A stretch of 64,000 nucleotides of DNA from Collinsella ureilytica (GTDB taxonomy: Bacteria; Actinomycetota; Coriobacteriia; Coriobacteriales; Coriobacteriaceae): positions 186,001-250,000 of the forward strand of contig NZ_JAIMFO010000006.1 in NCBI RefSeq assembly GCF_019795105.1, given 5' to 3'. Within the stretch, counting starts at the first letter, position 1; each line of letters starts with the position of its first letter. The notes below the pieces were generated by a model. The model saw nothing but the letters and a program-made list of their open reading frames with translations, was not told the DNA's origin and did not search any database. Of the stretch, positions 52,881-61,787 are shown in pieces. The translations under genes were made by a program, and so were the position numbers.

Positions 52881-54161
52881 TTAGCGAATAATGGTCTGCT
52901 CGCGGGCAGGACCTACCGAGACATACGAAACGGGAGTATGCGCCAGTTCCTCAATCAAGCCCACATAGGAACGAGCCTCTTCAGGAAGCTCATTAAAGCT
53001 CTTGCATCCCGTGATATCACACTTCCAACCAGGTACTTCCTGGTAGATGGGCACCGCTTTATCAAAGCGATCCTGATGCTCGGGAACGCAGGTATAGCGA
53101 ATACCCTCACACTCATAGGCAATGCAGACCTTGATCGTGTCAAAAACAGAGAGGACATCGAGCTTGGTGAGGGCAATATCGGTCAAGCCATTTACTCGGG
53201 CAGCATAGTTTGCGATGACGCCATCAAACCACCCGCAGCGCCGGCGGCGACCAGTGGTAACACCGTACTCTCCACCTTCTTCGGTGAGGGTGTGTCCTGC
53301 TGGATCGGAATCATAGTCAAGCTCGGTTGGCATAGGACCTGAGCCAACGCGTGTGATATAAGCCTTCATGATTCCTAAAATGCGATCAATATGACCCATA
53401 CCAACGCCTGAACCGGTAACCGCTCCACCTGCCGTGCAATTGGACGAAGTTACAAACGGATAGGTACCATGATCAATATCGAGCAGCGTTGCTTGAGCCC
53501 CCTCAAACAGGATGCTCCCACCAGACTCTGCTAGGTCGTTTAAGATCATGCCCGTCTCTGCAATATACGAACGCAGCTGCTCTGCATACGGCAGGTACTC
53601 ATCACAAATTTCTTGAACCGTATAGGTTGGGAGCTGATAAATATACTCAAGCTCGGGATTTACCTTAATTAAAGCTAGCTCAAGCTTCTCGCGAAAGCGC
53701 TGTTCATCGAGCATGTCTTGCATACGCAGACCAATGCGATCCATTTTATGCTGATAGCACGGTCCAATTCCGCGTTTGGTAGTACCAATCAGTTTCTCAC
53801 CAAGCCGGTGCTCAAAGGCACCATCGAGCGCGATATGGTACGGCATGATGATATGCGCGTTACCTGAAACCTTAAGATTTGCAGTTGAGATGCCATCATG
53901 CTCAAACATGGCAATCTCTTCAAGCAAAACTTTGGGATTTACGACGCATCCATTACCAATAACTGAGAGGCAGTCAGGATACATAATGCCTGATGGAATT
54001 TGGTGCAAGCCATACTTACGCTCGCCTACTACGATGGTATGCCCCGCATTATTACCGCCTTGATAGCGCACGACGGCATCAAACCCAGGTGCGATGAGGT
54101 CACAGATTTTCCCTTTGCCCTCGTCTCCCCACTGGGTTCCAACCAGCACCGTTGATCCCAT
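52881..54161 (-). CDS. purA: Adenylosuccinate synthetase
   Basis: PurA converts IMP and aspartate to adenylosuccinate with GTP. The 426-residue protein has VGTQWGDEGKGKICD, NNAGHTIVVG, GTTKRGIGPCYQHKMDR and TGRRRRCGWFD. CAAGGAGATGG precedes ATG at 54161; the longer frame from 54188 is not needed. It leads the purA-purD-Nudix-membrane protein run. Confidence 0.96.
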   Translation of the reverse strand: MGSTVLVGTQWGDEGKGKICDLIAPGFDAVVRYQGGNNAGHTIVVGERKYGLHQIPSGIMYPDCLSVIGNGCVVNPKVLLEEIAMFEHDGISTANLKVSGNAHIIMPYHIALDGAFEHRLGEKLIGTTKRGIGPCYQHKMDRIGLRMQDMLDEQRFREKLELALIKVNPELEYIYQLPTYTVQEICDEYLPYAEQLRSYIAETGMILNDLAESGGSILFEGAQATLLDIDHGTYPFVTSSNCTAGGAVTGSGVGMGHIDRILGIMKAYITRVGSGPMPTELDYDSDPAGHTLTEEGGEYGVTTGRRRRCGWFDGVIANYAARVNGLTDIALTKLDVLSVFDTIKVCIAYECEGIRYTCVPEHQDRFDKAVPIYQEVPGWKCDITGCKSFNELPEEARSYVGLIEELAHTPVSYVSVGPAREQTIIR

Positions 54162-54256
54162 GCCATCTCCTTGATCGTTAGCTCGCACTCAGACCTTTAC
54201 GTAGATACCCAAAAGATCTGATCCAAGGCACTTACCGGCCGCGCTTTGGCATACCT

Positions 54257-54262
54257 ATTATA
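54257..54262 (-). promoter_or_regulatory. -10 element of the purA operon
   Basis: TATAAT on the minus strand lies 96 bp upstream of the purA start. No strong -35 is visible. Nothing else was found in the 248-bp gap between purA and dnaB. Confidence 0.45.
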
Positions 54263-54409
54263 GAGGCAAGATGCGCGAGTGGGCTTAATTTGGCTCCTCG
54301 CACATATCAAGGGGCGAGCGTTCACAATTCTCCAGCTTTGGTGAGGGTAGCGTCTGGCGCATACGGTGCAGCGCTCGCACTTCATACAGTACGAATCGCG
54401 GCGACACTA

Positions 54410-55825
54410 CTACACTTCTCGGTCGCTCAGCTCAAAGAACTTGGTTGAGGCTGGCATAAAGACCAGATCAACATCGCCAATCGGGCCTGAACGGTTCTTG
54501 GCCAAAATAACGCGCGTAATTCCTTCATCAGGTCGATCGTCTCGAGCGGCTTCTTGCTCAGAGCTCGAACGATCCAAGAACATAACAATGTCTGCATCTT
54601 GCTCGATAGATCCCGATTCGCGCAGGTCAGAAAGTTGTGGACGTTTACCGGTTCGGCTCTCTACCTGACGGGAAAGCTGGGAGAGCGAAACGACGGGTAC
54701 CCCAAGCTCTTTGGCCATGATTTTTAAGGCGCGAGACATCTCCGATACCTCAACGGCACGGCTCTCAGCGCGTCTGCCTGCCGGAGGGCTCACAAGCTGC
54801 AAATAGTCTAGGATCACGATCGATTTCTCGCGGTTGTGCAACATACGCCTCGCTTTTGCACGAATCTCGGTCACGGTCGTACCCGGCGTATCATCAATCA
54901 AAATATCGAGTTTTGAGAGCTCTTCGGTTGCTTCATTAATATTTGCCCACTCCTGGGGTGAAATGCGCCCGGTTCTAAAGTTGGACATATTAACCTGAGC
55001 GTGTGCGCAGATAAAGCGTTGTGCGATTTCTTTTCCACTCATCTCAAGCGAGAAGAATCCAACGGTATATCCTTCTGCAGCAGCATTGAGCGCGAGGTTT
55101 AAGGCGAATGAGGTTTTACCAACAGCTGGGCGAGCACCAATAATGACCAGCTGTCCCTCACGAAGACCCATGAGCATACGATCAAGGCTCGGATATCCCG
55201 TAGGCACGCCTTGGATTTCTCCCCCTGCATTTGCTACTTCTTCTGCCTCTTGATATGCCTCGATCATAAACTCTTGCAGAGGCTTATATGAGCTTTTTAC
55301 CTCACGCGCGGTAACAGACAGCAGCATGCTCTCAGCACGCTCAATAACCTCTTTGGTATCGGTTGGAGCATCGTATGCAAGGGCATTGATTTGATTGGTC
55401 GCACCGATGATCTCGCGCAGCATGGCATCGCGGCGAATGATTCCGGTGTGGTGTTGCCAGTTTACAAGGGCGAGCGTATTCCCAATCAGCTCGAGGATAT
55501 ACGCCTCGCCACCCACTGCAGCTAACTTATCGATCGAGGTAAGGTAGTCGATCAGGCTAATTGAATCGATCGGAAGGTTCCGCTCATACATATCATGCAT
55601 CGCAGAGAAGAGCGTGCGATTTGCCGGACGATAAAAGTCATCGGGCATAAGCTCAACCAAGGCCTCTTCGACGACCTCATGTGCCAAGAGCATGGCTGCA
55701 AGCACGGTGGCTTCCGCCTCAAGGTTATGGGGAGGTTGCAAGCGAGCACCGCGCTCAGCAACGCCTGAAGGTGCCCATGCGTATTCTGCTGCATCCATAC
55801 GAGACCCCCGCGTGTCTACCTGCAT
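54410..55825 (-). CDS. dnaB: Replicative DNA helicase
   Basis: DnaB unwinds DNA at the replication fork. The protein has the N-terminal DnaB domain (LQPPHNLEAEATVLAAML), Walker A GARPAVGKTSFALN, FSLEMSGKEIAQRF, Walker B IVILDYLQL and the Arg-finger region QLSRQVESRTGKRPQLSDLR. The start is unsettled: ATG at 55825, GTG at 55843 or ATG at 55798; none has a strong ribosome site. It is separated from rplI by 1 kb and a terminator. Confidence 0.95.
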   Translation of the reverse strand: MQVDTRGSRMDAAEYAWAPSGVAERGARLQPPHNLEAEATVLAAMLLAHEVVEEALVELMPDDFYRPANRTLFSAMHDMYERNLPIDSISLIDYLTSIDKLAAVGGEAYILELIGNTLALVNWQHHTGIIRRDAMLREIIGATNQINALAYDAPTDTKEVIERAESMLLSVTAREVKSSYKPLQEFMIEAYQEAEEVANAGGEIQGVPTGYPSLDRMLMGLREGQLVIIGARPAVGKTSFALNLALNAAAEGYTVGFFSLEMSGKEIAQRFICAHAQVNMSNFRTGRISPQEWANINEATEELSKLDILIDDTPGTTVTEIRAKARRMLHNREKSIVILDYLQLVSPPAGRRAESRAVEVSEMSRALKIMAKELGVPVVSLSQLSRQVESRTGKRPQLSDLRESGSIEQDADIVMFLDRSSSEQEAARDDRPDEGITRVILAKNRSGPIGDVDLVFMPASTKFFELSDREV

Positions 55826-55843
55826 GTTAAAACTCTGGCTCAC

Positions 55844-56888
55844 TCGAGCCTGAGCTTACGACCTTTGATGCTCACTTGTGCATCTGCCGTGTGTCTTGAG
55901 CCGCACTCTTATATGCCCGTCACACCTACCACAAGAGTAAACATCTTTCTCACTGCTTCCATTCTTGCCCACACACTCAAAGCTAAACAAGCAGAGATTA
56001 CGCCTGCAGCCTTTTCGGCACGGAGCGAGAAAGGGTTTCCATGGTAGGAAGGGTTGCGTTGTTACGCAAGTCACGCACTCCGAGGCGGCTCGGTGGATGC
56101 AGGTTTTCACAGAGCTGGTGCATCGGCGTGCCACGTATGTGCCCTATAACAAAGCGGTCAAAATGTTTTCAAAACAGTTTACTGACTTCATCTTCCACAG
56201 AGCACTGGGGATAAGCTTGCCGCAAACGAGCGGGGGAAATGATACTTATCAACACTTTCCACAGGAGATCTCTGCTGGAGGAAAAGTTTTCCACAGGCTC
56301 ATCGTTAGGCCTGAGACGCTTCTTTTTACACCGACAGGTAGCAATGCTGGATGATACAGGTATATGTGTATTTCGTGAAACAGCTGGTAAACGTATTCAA
56401 GTATTCCTTGAAACTCATCGCGTTTCGTCTTTCCTATGGTCAGAGCGTTGGTGTTAGGAATTATGAGGGTTGCGTGCTCTGTAGCCACTATTCCACTTCT
56501 TACGGTTTCTACCTGTGGAAATCTATCACCATCTAAAAGTCAAGCAGAATCGCGCAGAGCATACTTTGGTTGAATCAAGCGCGTGTCATGTCACCATTAA
56601 GCCAGTGTGCTGTGCCCAAGGTGACCACAATACGATGACTCAGCGAAATTATGTGGCCGTACCCAAGGCAGCAACAATAAAACGGATACACGGAATGAAG
56701 TGACTGTATACGTATGAGGGTGTATGAGTTTGCCCTCTTTCGGTGAGATTGGACTTACAACCATACTGGCATGATGCTGCATACACGCCAAAGCAAAGAG
56801 ACAGACTTTGCTTCATAAGGAAAGGATCCAGATGCTCAGCACCTGGATCCTTTCACCTCCACCTCTGTGAGTGTATATCAGCAAGCGC
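55844..56888. other. One-kilobase non-coding gap with DnaA-box-like sites between dnaB and rplI
   Basis: No gene is supported; the longest open frame (129 codons at 55965-56354, plus) has no ribosome site and no recognisable motif. DnaA-box-like 9-mers near TTATCCACA are TTATCAACA (56246-56254), TTTTCCACA (56287-56295), TTATCCCCA on minus (56214-56206), and weaker ones at 56191, 56255 and 56515 (minus). A minus-strand TATAAG (55913-55908) may be the -10 of dnaB. Confidence 0.5.
56821..56853 (-). terminator. Terminator of the rpsF-ssb-rpsR-rplI operon
   Basis: AAAGGATCCAG and CTGGATCCTTT form a perfect 11-bp stem with further pairing inside. TTTCCTTATG follows on the minus strand. It ends the ribosomal operon before the 1-kb gap. 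Confidence 0.8.
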
Positions 56889-57443
56889 TTACTCAGCGGC
56901 GGGAGCCTCTACCTCTTCGGTAGCTGCCTCAGCGGGCATATCGGTTGCCTCTTCAGATGCCTCAGCTTCCTCAGAAGCCTCCTCATCCTGATCCTTTTCA
57001 GGAGCACCCACGAGCACAGTTACCTCAGCGCGAATCTCGCGATACAGCGAGATCTCAACCGGATACACGCCAGCGAGCTTAATAGGGCGACCCAGCTCAA
57101 CGCGCTTACGGTCAACCTCAACCCCAAGCTGAGCCTTGATGGCATCAGCGATCATCTGAGCAGTCACTGAACCAAAAAGCACACCCTCTTCGCCGACCTT
57201 AACGTCAACGCTTACAGACTTGCCAGACAGTGCCTCCTGCATCGTGTTGGCGTTGGAGATACGAACCTCCTCGCGCTTTGCGATGTTGCGGCGACGCTGC
57301 TCAAGCTGCTTTAGGTTACCTTTTGTAGCGGCAACGGCAAGCTTTTTGGGGATCAGGTAGTTCTCGGCGTATCCCTGGGCAACATCGATGACGTCACCCT
57401 CGCCGCCCTTGCCCTTGATCTCGTCAAGAAGAACGACTTTCAT
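56889..57443 (-). CDS. rplI: Ribosomal protein L9 with acidic C-terminal tail
   Basis: The 184-residue protein starts MKVVLLDEIKGKGGEGDVIDV and has GYAENYLIPKKLA, the L9 signature, then a linker helix and C-terminal rRNA-binding domain. About 35 extra Glu/Ala-rich residues follow, making it longer than the usual 150. It is the last gene of the operon. Confidence 0.95.
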   Translation of the reverse strand: MKVVLLDEIKGKGGEGDVIDVAQGYAENYLIPKKLAVAATKGNLKQLEQRRRNIAKREEVRISNANTMQEALSGKSVSVDVKVGEEGVLFGSVTAQMIADAIKAQLGVEVDRKRVELGRPIKLAGVYPVEISLYREIRAEVTVLVGAPEKDQDEEASEEAEASEEATDMPAEAATEEVEAPAAE

Positions 57444-57457
57444 AGCTGCCTCCTTCC

Positions 57458-57724
57458 CTAGTCGCGATTGCGGTTACCACGGGAGGAAACCACGGGGACG
57501 GTGTACGGAAGCAGTGCCATCTCACGAGCGCGCTTAATGGCGTTCGCGATGTCATGCTGATGCTGTGTGCAAGCGCCAGTGACGCGACGCGGCTTGATCT
57601 TGCCGCGATCAGTCATATATTTGCGCAGAAGCTGAGTATCCTTATAGTCGATAAACTCAGTGTTCTCCTTGCAGAATTGGCAGTACTTGCGACGCGGCTG
57701 ACGTGTTGCGTAATCATTAGCCAT
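57458..57724 (-). CDS. rpsR: Ribosomal protein S18
   Basis: The 88-residue basic protein has the S18 pattern RRKYCQFC (zinc-ligand-like Cys pair), [19 protein letters not shown] and [23 protein letters not shown], split here as RRVTGACTQ then [11 protein letters not shown]. The start at 57724 (MANDY) follows AAAGG. S18 binds S6, encoded in the same operon. Confidence 0.95.
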   Translation of the reverse strand: MANDYATRQPRRKYCQFCKENTEFIDYKDTQLLRKYMTDRGKIKPRRVTGACTQHQHDIANAIKRAREMALLPYTVPVVSSRGNRNRD

Positions 57725-57768
57725 GTCTACATACCTTTCATGTACCTCGGACACCCCGCGCCGTTAGG

Positions 57769-58248
57769 CTAGAACGGGATATCCTCATCATAGACCTCAA
57801 CCGTAGGTGGGGTCTGTACAGGCGCAGCGGGTGCAGGAGCGGAAGGAGCCTGATTGGTATAGGAGTTTTGCTGCTGAACATAGTTGCCCTGCGGAGCATA
57901 CCCTCCTTGGCCACCTTGCTGGTTGCGAGAAAGAAACTCGATCTCGTCTACAACGACCTCAAGTTTACTTCTGCGTTGACCATCACGCTCCCAGGAGCTG
58001 TAACGCAGCTTCCCTTCGATTGCTACCTTCGCGCCCTTGGAGAGGTAGCGAGAAACAGCCTCAGCGCGGGTGCCAAACATGGTGCAATCCACAAAATTGG
58101 GATAGTCCTCCCACTCGCCGGTCTGCTGATTGCGCCGACGATCATTCACGGCAACGCCAAACGACATGACTTGCGTACCACCAGATGTGGCGCGCATCTC
58201 AGGATCGCGGGTGAGATTTCCAGATATGACAACTCGGTTGATGCTCAT
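57769..58248 (-). CDS. ssb: Single-stranded DNA-binding protein
   Basis: The 159-residue protein has the OB-fold start MSINRVVISGNLTRDPEMR and the later FVDCTMFGTRAEAVSRYLSKG and VEGKLRYSSWE-like segment. A Gln/Ala/Pro-rich linker leads to the acidic protein-binding tip EDIPF. It lies between rpsF and rpsR, the usual order. Confidence 0.96.
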   Translation of the reverse strand: MSINRVVISGNLTRDPEMRATSGGTQVMSFGVAVNDRRRNQQTGEWEDYPNFVDCTMFGTRAEAVSRYLSKGAKVAIEGKLRYSSWERDGQRRSKLEVVVDEIEFLSRNQQGGQGGYAPQGNYVQQQNSYTNQAPSAPAPAAPVQTPPTVEVYDEDIPF

Positions 58249-58299
58249 CTTGTTTCACTGCCTCTCAATCAAAGCGCGTACGCGCCCACTTCCATGTAT

Positions 58300-58596
58300 T
58301 TACTCCGCTACATTCTCACGACGGACGATCATGTGCCGTACAACCGCATCGGTAATACGGAGAACGCGATCGAGCTCAGCGATCGTAGAGGAATCGGCAT
58401 GGAAGTTAATGAGGGTGTAATCACCTTCGGTGAGCTTGTTGATCTCGTAGGCGAGACGGCGCTTGCCCCACTCGTCAACATTGTCGACCTTACCGTTACC
58501 CTCAGTGATCGTGGTATCGATACGCTTCATGACCGCGAGACGAGTCTCGGGATCCAGGGACGGGTCAACGAAGAACAGCAGTTCATAAGCCTTCAT
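58300..58596 (-). CDS. rpsF: Ribosomal protein S6
   Basis: The 98-residue protein begins MKAYELLFFVDPSLD and has DEWGKRRLAYEINKLTEGDY, the S6 pattern. AGAGGAGGTG precedes ATG at 58596. It is the first gene of the operon and has a clear promoter and a leader hairpin. Confidence 0.95.
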   Translation of the reverse strand: MKAYELLFFVDPSLDPETRLAVMKRIDTTITEGNGKVDNVDEWGKRRLAYEINKLTEGDYTLINFHADSSTIAELDRVLRITDAVVRHMIVRRENVAE

Positions 58597-58620
58597 AGTG
58601 TCACCTCCTCTGGGCATAAG

Positions 58621-58649
58621 GCTCCAGGTCGTGAAGGTGCGCCTGGAGC
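58621..58649 (-). promoter_or_regulatory. Leader hairpin of rpsF, possible ribosomal-protein binding site
   Basis: On the minus strand GCTCCAGG pairs perfectly with CCTGGAGC around a 13-nt loop, between the promoter and rpsF. In many bacteria S6:S18 represses its own operon through a leader stem-loop. The conserved details of that motif cannot be confirmed by eye. Confidence 0.45.
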
Positions 58650-58664
58650 AGGAAGACGCAGGAC

Positions 58665-58693
58665 AGTATAGACGGCTACCCTGCTGCCTGCAA
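58665..58693 (-). promoter_or_regulatory. Promoter of the rpsF operon
   Basis: TTGCAG (58693-58688) and TATACT (58670-58665) are separated by exactly 17 bp on the minus strand. Transcription would begin near 58657, leaving a leader of about 60 nt. The remaining gap to 58929 shows nothing else. Confidence 0.7.
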
Positions 58694-58929
58694 GCATATG
58701 AGCTGTTCTTTCATCAAAGCGCCCATGTGCTCAGCCTATGTACACATAGCTTCTGCAAGCGAGGTGCTTATGCGCGCTCTCACACGCTCTCTTCCATACC
58801 ACATCAGCCATCTTACCTGCAAGAACTTACAGATAACCTGTAGAGCCTATGCATGTTCTCACGGTAGTCTCACGGTGTTTTAACACCACAGCTCACAGGC
58901 AGGCGTGCGAGGCGTGAGCATCGGATTAG

Positions 58930-60159
58930 CTACTCTTTTTCCGAAACATCTCCACAGGATTGAGAAGACTCATTATCGTTCTGAGGTAGCGGCAGCGAGC
59001 TCGCTGGGCTCACGATGTGCTCCGTCTGAGCGTCGCCATCAAGCTCCTGAGATCCCTCGGTTTCCTCAGCTTTCTCAACACCATCTTGTTGCTGAGCATC
59101 TCCGGCAGCTTCTGGCGCAAGCACGGTTGTTGCTTGCTCATTGGTAGTAGGTGTTGCAGAAGAGGCTACGTTTGCTACATTTACATCTTCTGTAGGCTTT
59201 GAGACAGTGGGCGCAACAGGGGTCACAGGTTGAGCTGGCTCAGTAGGAGCTGTAGATGCCTGCTGGACCTGCACTGGCACACCTGCTGGCAGTGGATCTT
59301 CCGATTTACCCCAATGCTCTACATCAAAGCGAGAAAACCACTGTCCCACAGCATGTACCGTCACCAAGTTCAGCGCGGTATTTAAGACAGCCCCAATAAA
59401 GAGCACTACGATGCCCAATACAACTAATCCCATCACCGCACCTCCCCCTGATGTAAGAAGTTCACGGCTTAAAAGAGAGATAAACTCGCTGCTACTCAAC
59501 TCAGCAGACTGCACAATAAAGGCAGCAGATAGGCTGTTCATCAAGAACAGTGAGAACGCAATGATCGCGAGAAAACTCACAAAGGCTGCGAATACAGCAG
59601 CAATCACGCCTGCAATCACCGCAACTAAATAGGTCTTAAAAAATCCCCGAACATCGCGAGAAATCATTTCAAAGATACGATCGAGACGCCAACCGGCCTG
59701 AAATCGGTCATACAGAACCGCGCGCAGCGAGGCGGCCATGATGACCACAGAAATCAGTGAGTTGAACACGACCGCAACAATAGCGTAAGACAAGCCTTTG
59801 CTTGCAAACGCTAAGGGAAGAAGATCAGTATTCCCATATGCCAAGCTCAGCCAGTCAAAAGAATGAAATAAGAGAATGCTTTGAATGATGGCAAGCGCAC
59901 AACCCATGCTGAGGCGAACCAAAAATACGCGGACTCCGGTAGTAAGAATCTTGTTCCGATCAACACCAGACTGCTTAGGTGCAGAATTTACACCCCAGGC
60001 ACTCAGACGAGCCCACTCATTTGCAAAGCCTAAAAATACGATCGATCCAAAGATAGGAATCCATGATAATACGGCAAGTATTAGTACGGGCTTAATCCAA
60101 CCTTTATCCCGCGTCAGTGACTTCCAAGAGCTCATAAAGCTTGGATTCTGCGCTTGCAT
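58930..60159 (-). CDS. Multi-pass membrane protein, DUF4013-like
   Basis: The 409-residue protein has about six hydrophobic segments in its first 270 residues (for example PVLILAVLSWIPIFGSIVF and LVAVIAGVIAAVFAAFVSFL). It ends with a long Thr/Pro/Ala/Glu/Gln-rich cytoplasmic or external tail. The layout and GxxR-like AGWRLDRIFEMISRD segment resemble DUF4013 proteins; function is unknown. GAGGAGCACCT precedes ATG at 60159. Confidence 0.7.
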   Translation of the reverse strand: MQAQNPSFMSSWKSLTRDKGWIKPVLILAVLSWIPIFGSIVFLGFANEWARLSAWGVNSAPKQSGVDRNKILTTGVRVFLVRLSMGCALAIIQSILLFHSFDWLSLAYGNTDLLPLAFASKGLSYAIVAVVFNSLISVVIMAASLRAVLYDRFQAGWRLDRIFEMISRDVRGFFKTYLVAVIAGVIAAVFAAFVSFLAIIAFSLFLMNSLSAAFIVQSAELSSSEFISLLSRELLTSGGGAVMGLVVLGIVVLFIGAVLNTALNLVTVHAVGQWFSRFDVEHWGKSEDPLPAGVPVQVQQASTAPTEPAQPVTPVAPTVSKPTEDVNVANVASSATPTTNEQATTVLAPEAAGDAQQQDGVEKAEETEGSQELDGDAQTEHIVSPASSLPLPQNDNESSQSCGDVSEKE

Positions 60160-60363
60160 AGGTGCTCCTCTCATACATTACATTTCTTAATTATATTTAT
60201 AAAACGTAAGAAACAATTCAGCACTCAGTAAACTCCAGCTCATTAGACGAGTTATAAATCCTGATCAGATACGGTTAATCGTCAAATACGACTGGCTCGA
60301 TTGAGTCAGAACCGTTTCGATATAGAGATACTTCGATGTATGAGTGCGAGAACATGAAAAAGC

Positions 60364-60454
60364 TGGCGGAGGAGGAGGGATTCGAACCCTCGTACGGGGA
60401 ACACCCGTAAACGGTTTTCGAGACCGCCGCATTCAACCACTCTGCCACCCCTCC
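60364..60454 (-). tRNA. tRNA-Ser (anticodon CGA)
   Basis: On the minus strand a full cloverleaf with a long variable arm is seen: acceptor GGAGGGG pairs with CTCCTCC, anticodon loop CTCGAAA, T loop TTCGAAT, discriminator G and encoded CCA. It reads the UCG codon. Confidence 0.95.
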
Positions 60455-60500
60455 GCATGGGGTGAACGTCATGTATGCGTTTTAGCATGACGAGAAATAC

Positions 60501-60591
60501 TGGCGGAGAGTCAGGGATTTGAACCCTGGAGACGCTTTTGGCGCCTACACGATTTCCAATCGTGCTCCTTCGGCCACTCGGACAACTCTCC
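60501..60591 (-). tRNA. tRNA-Ser (anticodon GGA)
   Basis: The minus strand has acceptor GGAGAGT, anticodon loop TTGGAAA, a long variable arm, T loop TTCAAAT, discriminator G and encoded CCA. It lies 46 bp from the other tRNA-Ser and reads UCC/UCU. Confidence 0.95.
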
Positions 60592-60775
60592 GTGAAGTGC
60601 ACAGGTAATTTTAGCGGAATCGGAGCAGTGCGCAAGAGGTCGGATTACACATATTCCGAATCGCGACAAGTCGTAGCACTTTGCATACCGTATATGAACT
60701 ACCATCAGTACGTATTTCACCATAGATTCGTGCGTATAGAGCACTCATGGCAACAGGCTTTGGAGGTTATTGAGA

Positions 60776-61630
60776 ATGGCGCTCTTTCATTCACTCCCCA
60801 CATTGCTTGCGGTGTTTCCTCATATCTCAGCTGATCCTGTCTCGGTACCCGTGGCCATCGAGATGCTAGCGGTGATCGCCGCTTCAGCGGCAGGCGTGAT
60901 GAGTGCGAGAAAAGATGATCTAGACTATGTTGGAACGGTCGGTATTGCCATTGCCTGCGGTTTAGGCGGAGGCCTGCTGCGCGATATGATTTTGCAGCAA
61001 GGCGATGTCTATATCATCAGTCAACCCTTAGCGCTTCCTATCGCTATCGGTGCCGCCACACTTACCTTTGCGTTTCCCGATTTGGTGGAGCGATCAGATA
61101 AAAGCCTGGCAATTTTGGATATTTTTGCCGTTGGCCTCTATGCAGCCATGGGAGCAGAGAAGGCAATGCGATTTGGGCATGTACCACTCATCTGCGTCAT
61201 GATGGGATTTTTTACCGCAGTGGGCGGTGGCATGATCCGCGATGTTTTGCTGAACCGAGTTCCTGTAATCTTTCGACAGAGCAATCTCTATGCAATTGCC
61301 GCTATTGCTGGGGCGATCACCTTCGTAGGTGGAGTTGAGCTTGTTGGTATGCCAAAGATGGCTGCTTTGATTCTTTGTACGGCACTCACCATGGTGCTGC
61401 GTTGGCTGTCCCTTCGATATAACATCTTGAGCCCTACCGAGGCTGATCTTGGCCGCATAACACGACCGCTCCGCCAAATTGGTAGCAGAAAAACCATTGA
61501 GCCCATTACCCGTGTTGAACAGCCTCCGCGATCAGAAAAAGCTCTTGATGAGCGTCGTGAACGAGTTCAAGCAGAAATTGCCCGCCGACGCTCAAAACGG
61601 CGAGGGCAGGCAAAATCGAAGGCTGAATAG
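60776..61630 (+). CDS. TRIC (UPF0126/YicG) family membrane protein
   Basis: The 284-residue protein has six or seven hydrophobic segments and the repeated family motif GLGGGLLRDM and VGGGMIRDVLLN, one in each three-helix half. TRIC proteins are trimeric cation channels or transporters; some bacterial relatives move small metabolites. A basic cytoplasmic tail follows. GGAGG precedes the start, with ATG at 60776 or TTG at 60770. Confidence 0.88.
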   Translation: MALFHSLPTLLAVFPHISADPVSVPVAIEMLAVIAASAAGVMSARKDDLDYVGTVGIAIACGLGGGLLRDMILQQGDVYIISQPLALPIAIGAATLTFAFPDLVERSDKSLAILDIFAVGLYAAMGAEKAMRFGHVPLICVMMGFFTAVGGGMIRDVLLNRVPVIFRQSNLYAIAAIAGAITFVGGVELVGMPKMAALILCTALTMVLRWLSLRYNILSPTEADLGRITRPLRQIGSRKTIEPITRVEQPPRSEKALDERRERVQAEIARRRSKRRGQAKSKAE

Positions 61631-61787
61631 GCAACTACCTGACGCCTCACTCACTGTTCGGTAACGTACGTGCACAGCCAGCCATATATCTCAGGCACAT
61701 CTCAGCCGCAGACCGTATATCTGCATGCAGATCAAGCTACGCAGAAGCCTCACACAACAGTAACGACAGCAGTAGTGAGCGGAAAAC

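Noticed and set aside
55965-56354. 129-codon plus-strand open frame in the dnaB-rplI gap
   Set aside because: No ribosome binding site, no recognisable motif, and the DNA carries DnaA-box-like and AT-rich features typical of non-coding sequence.
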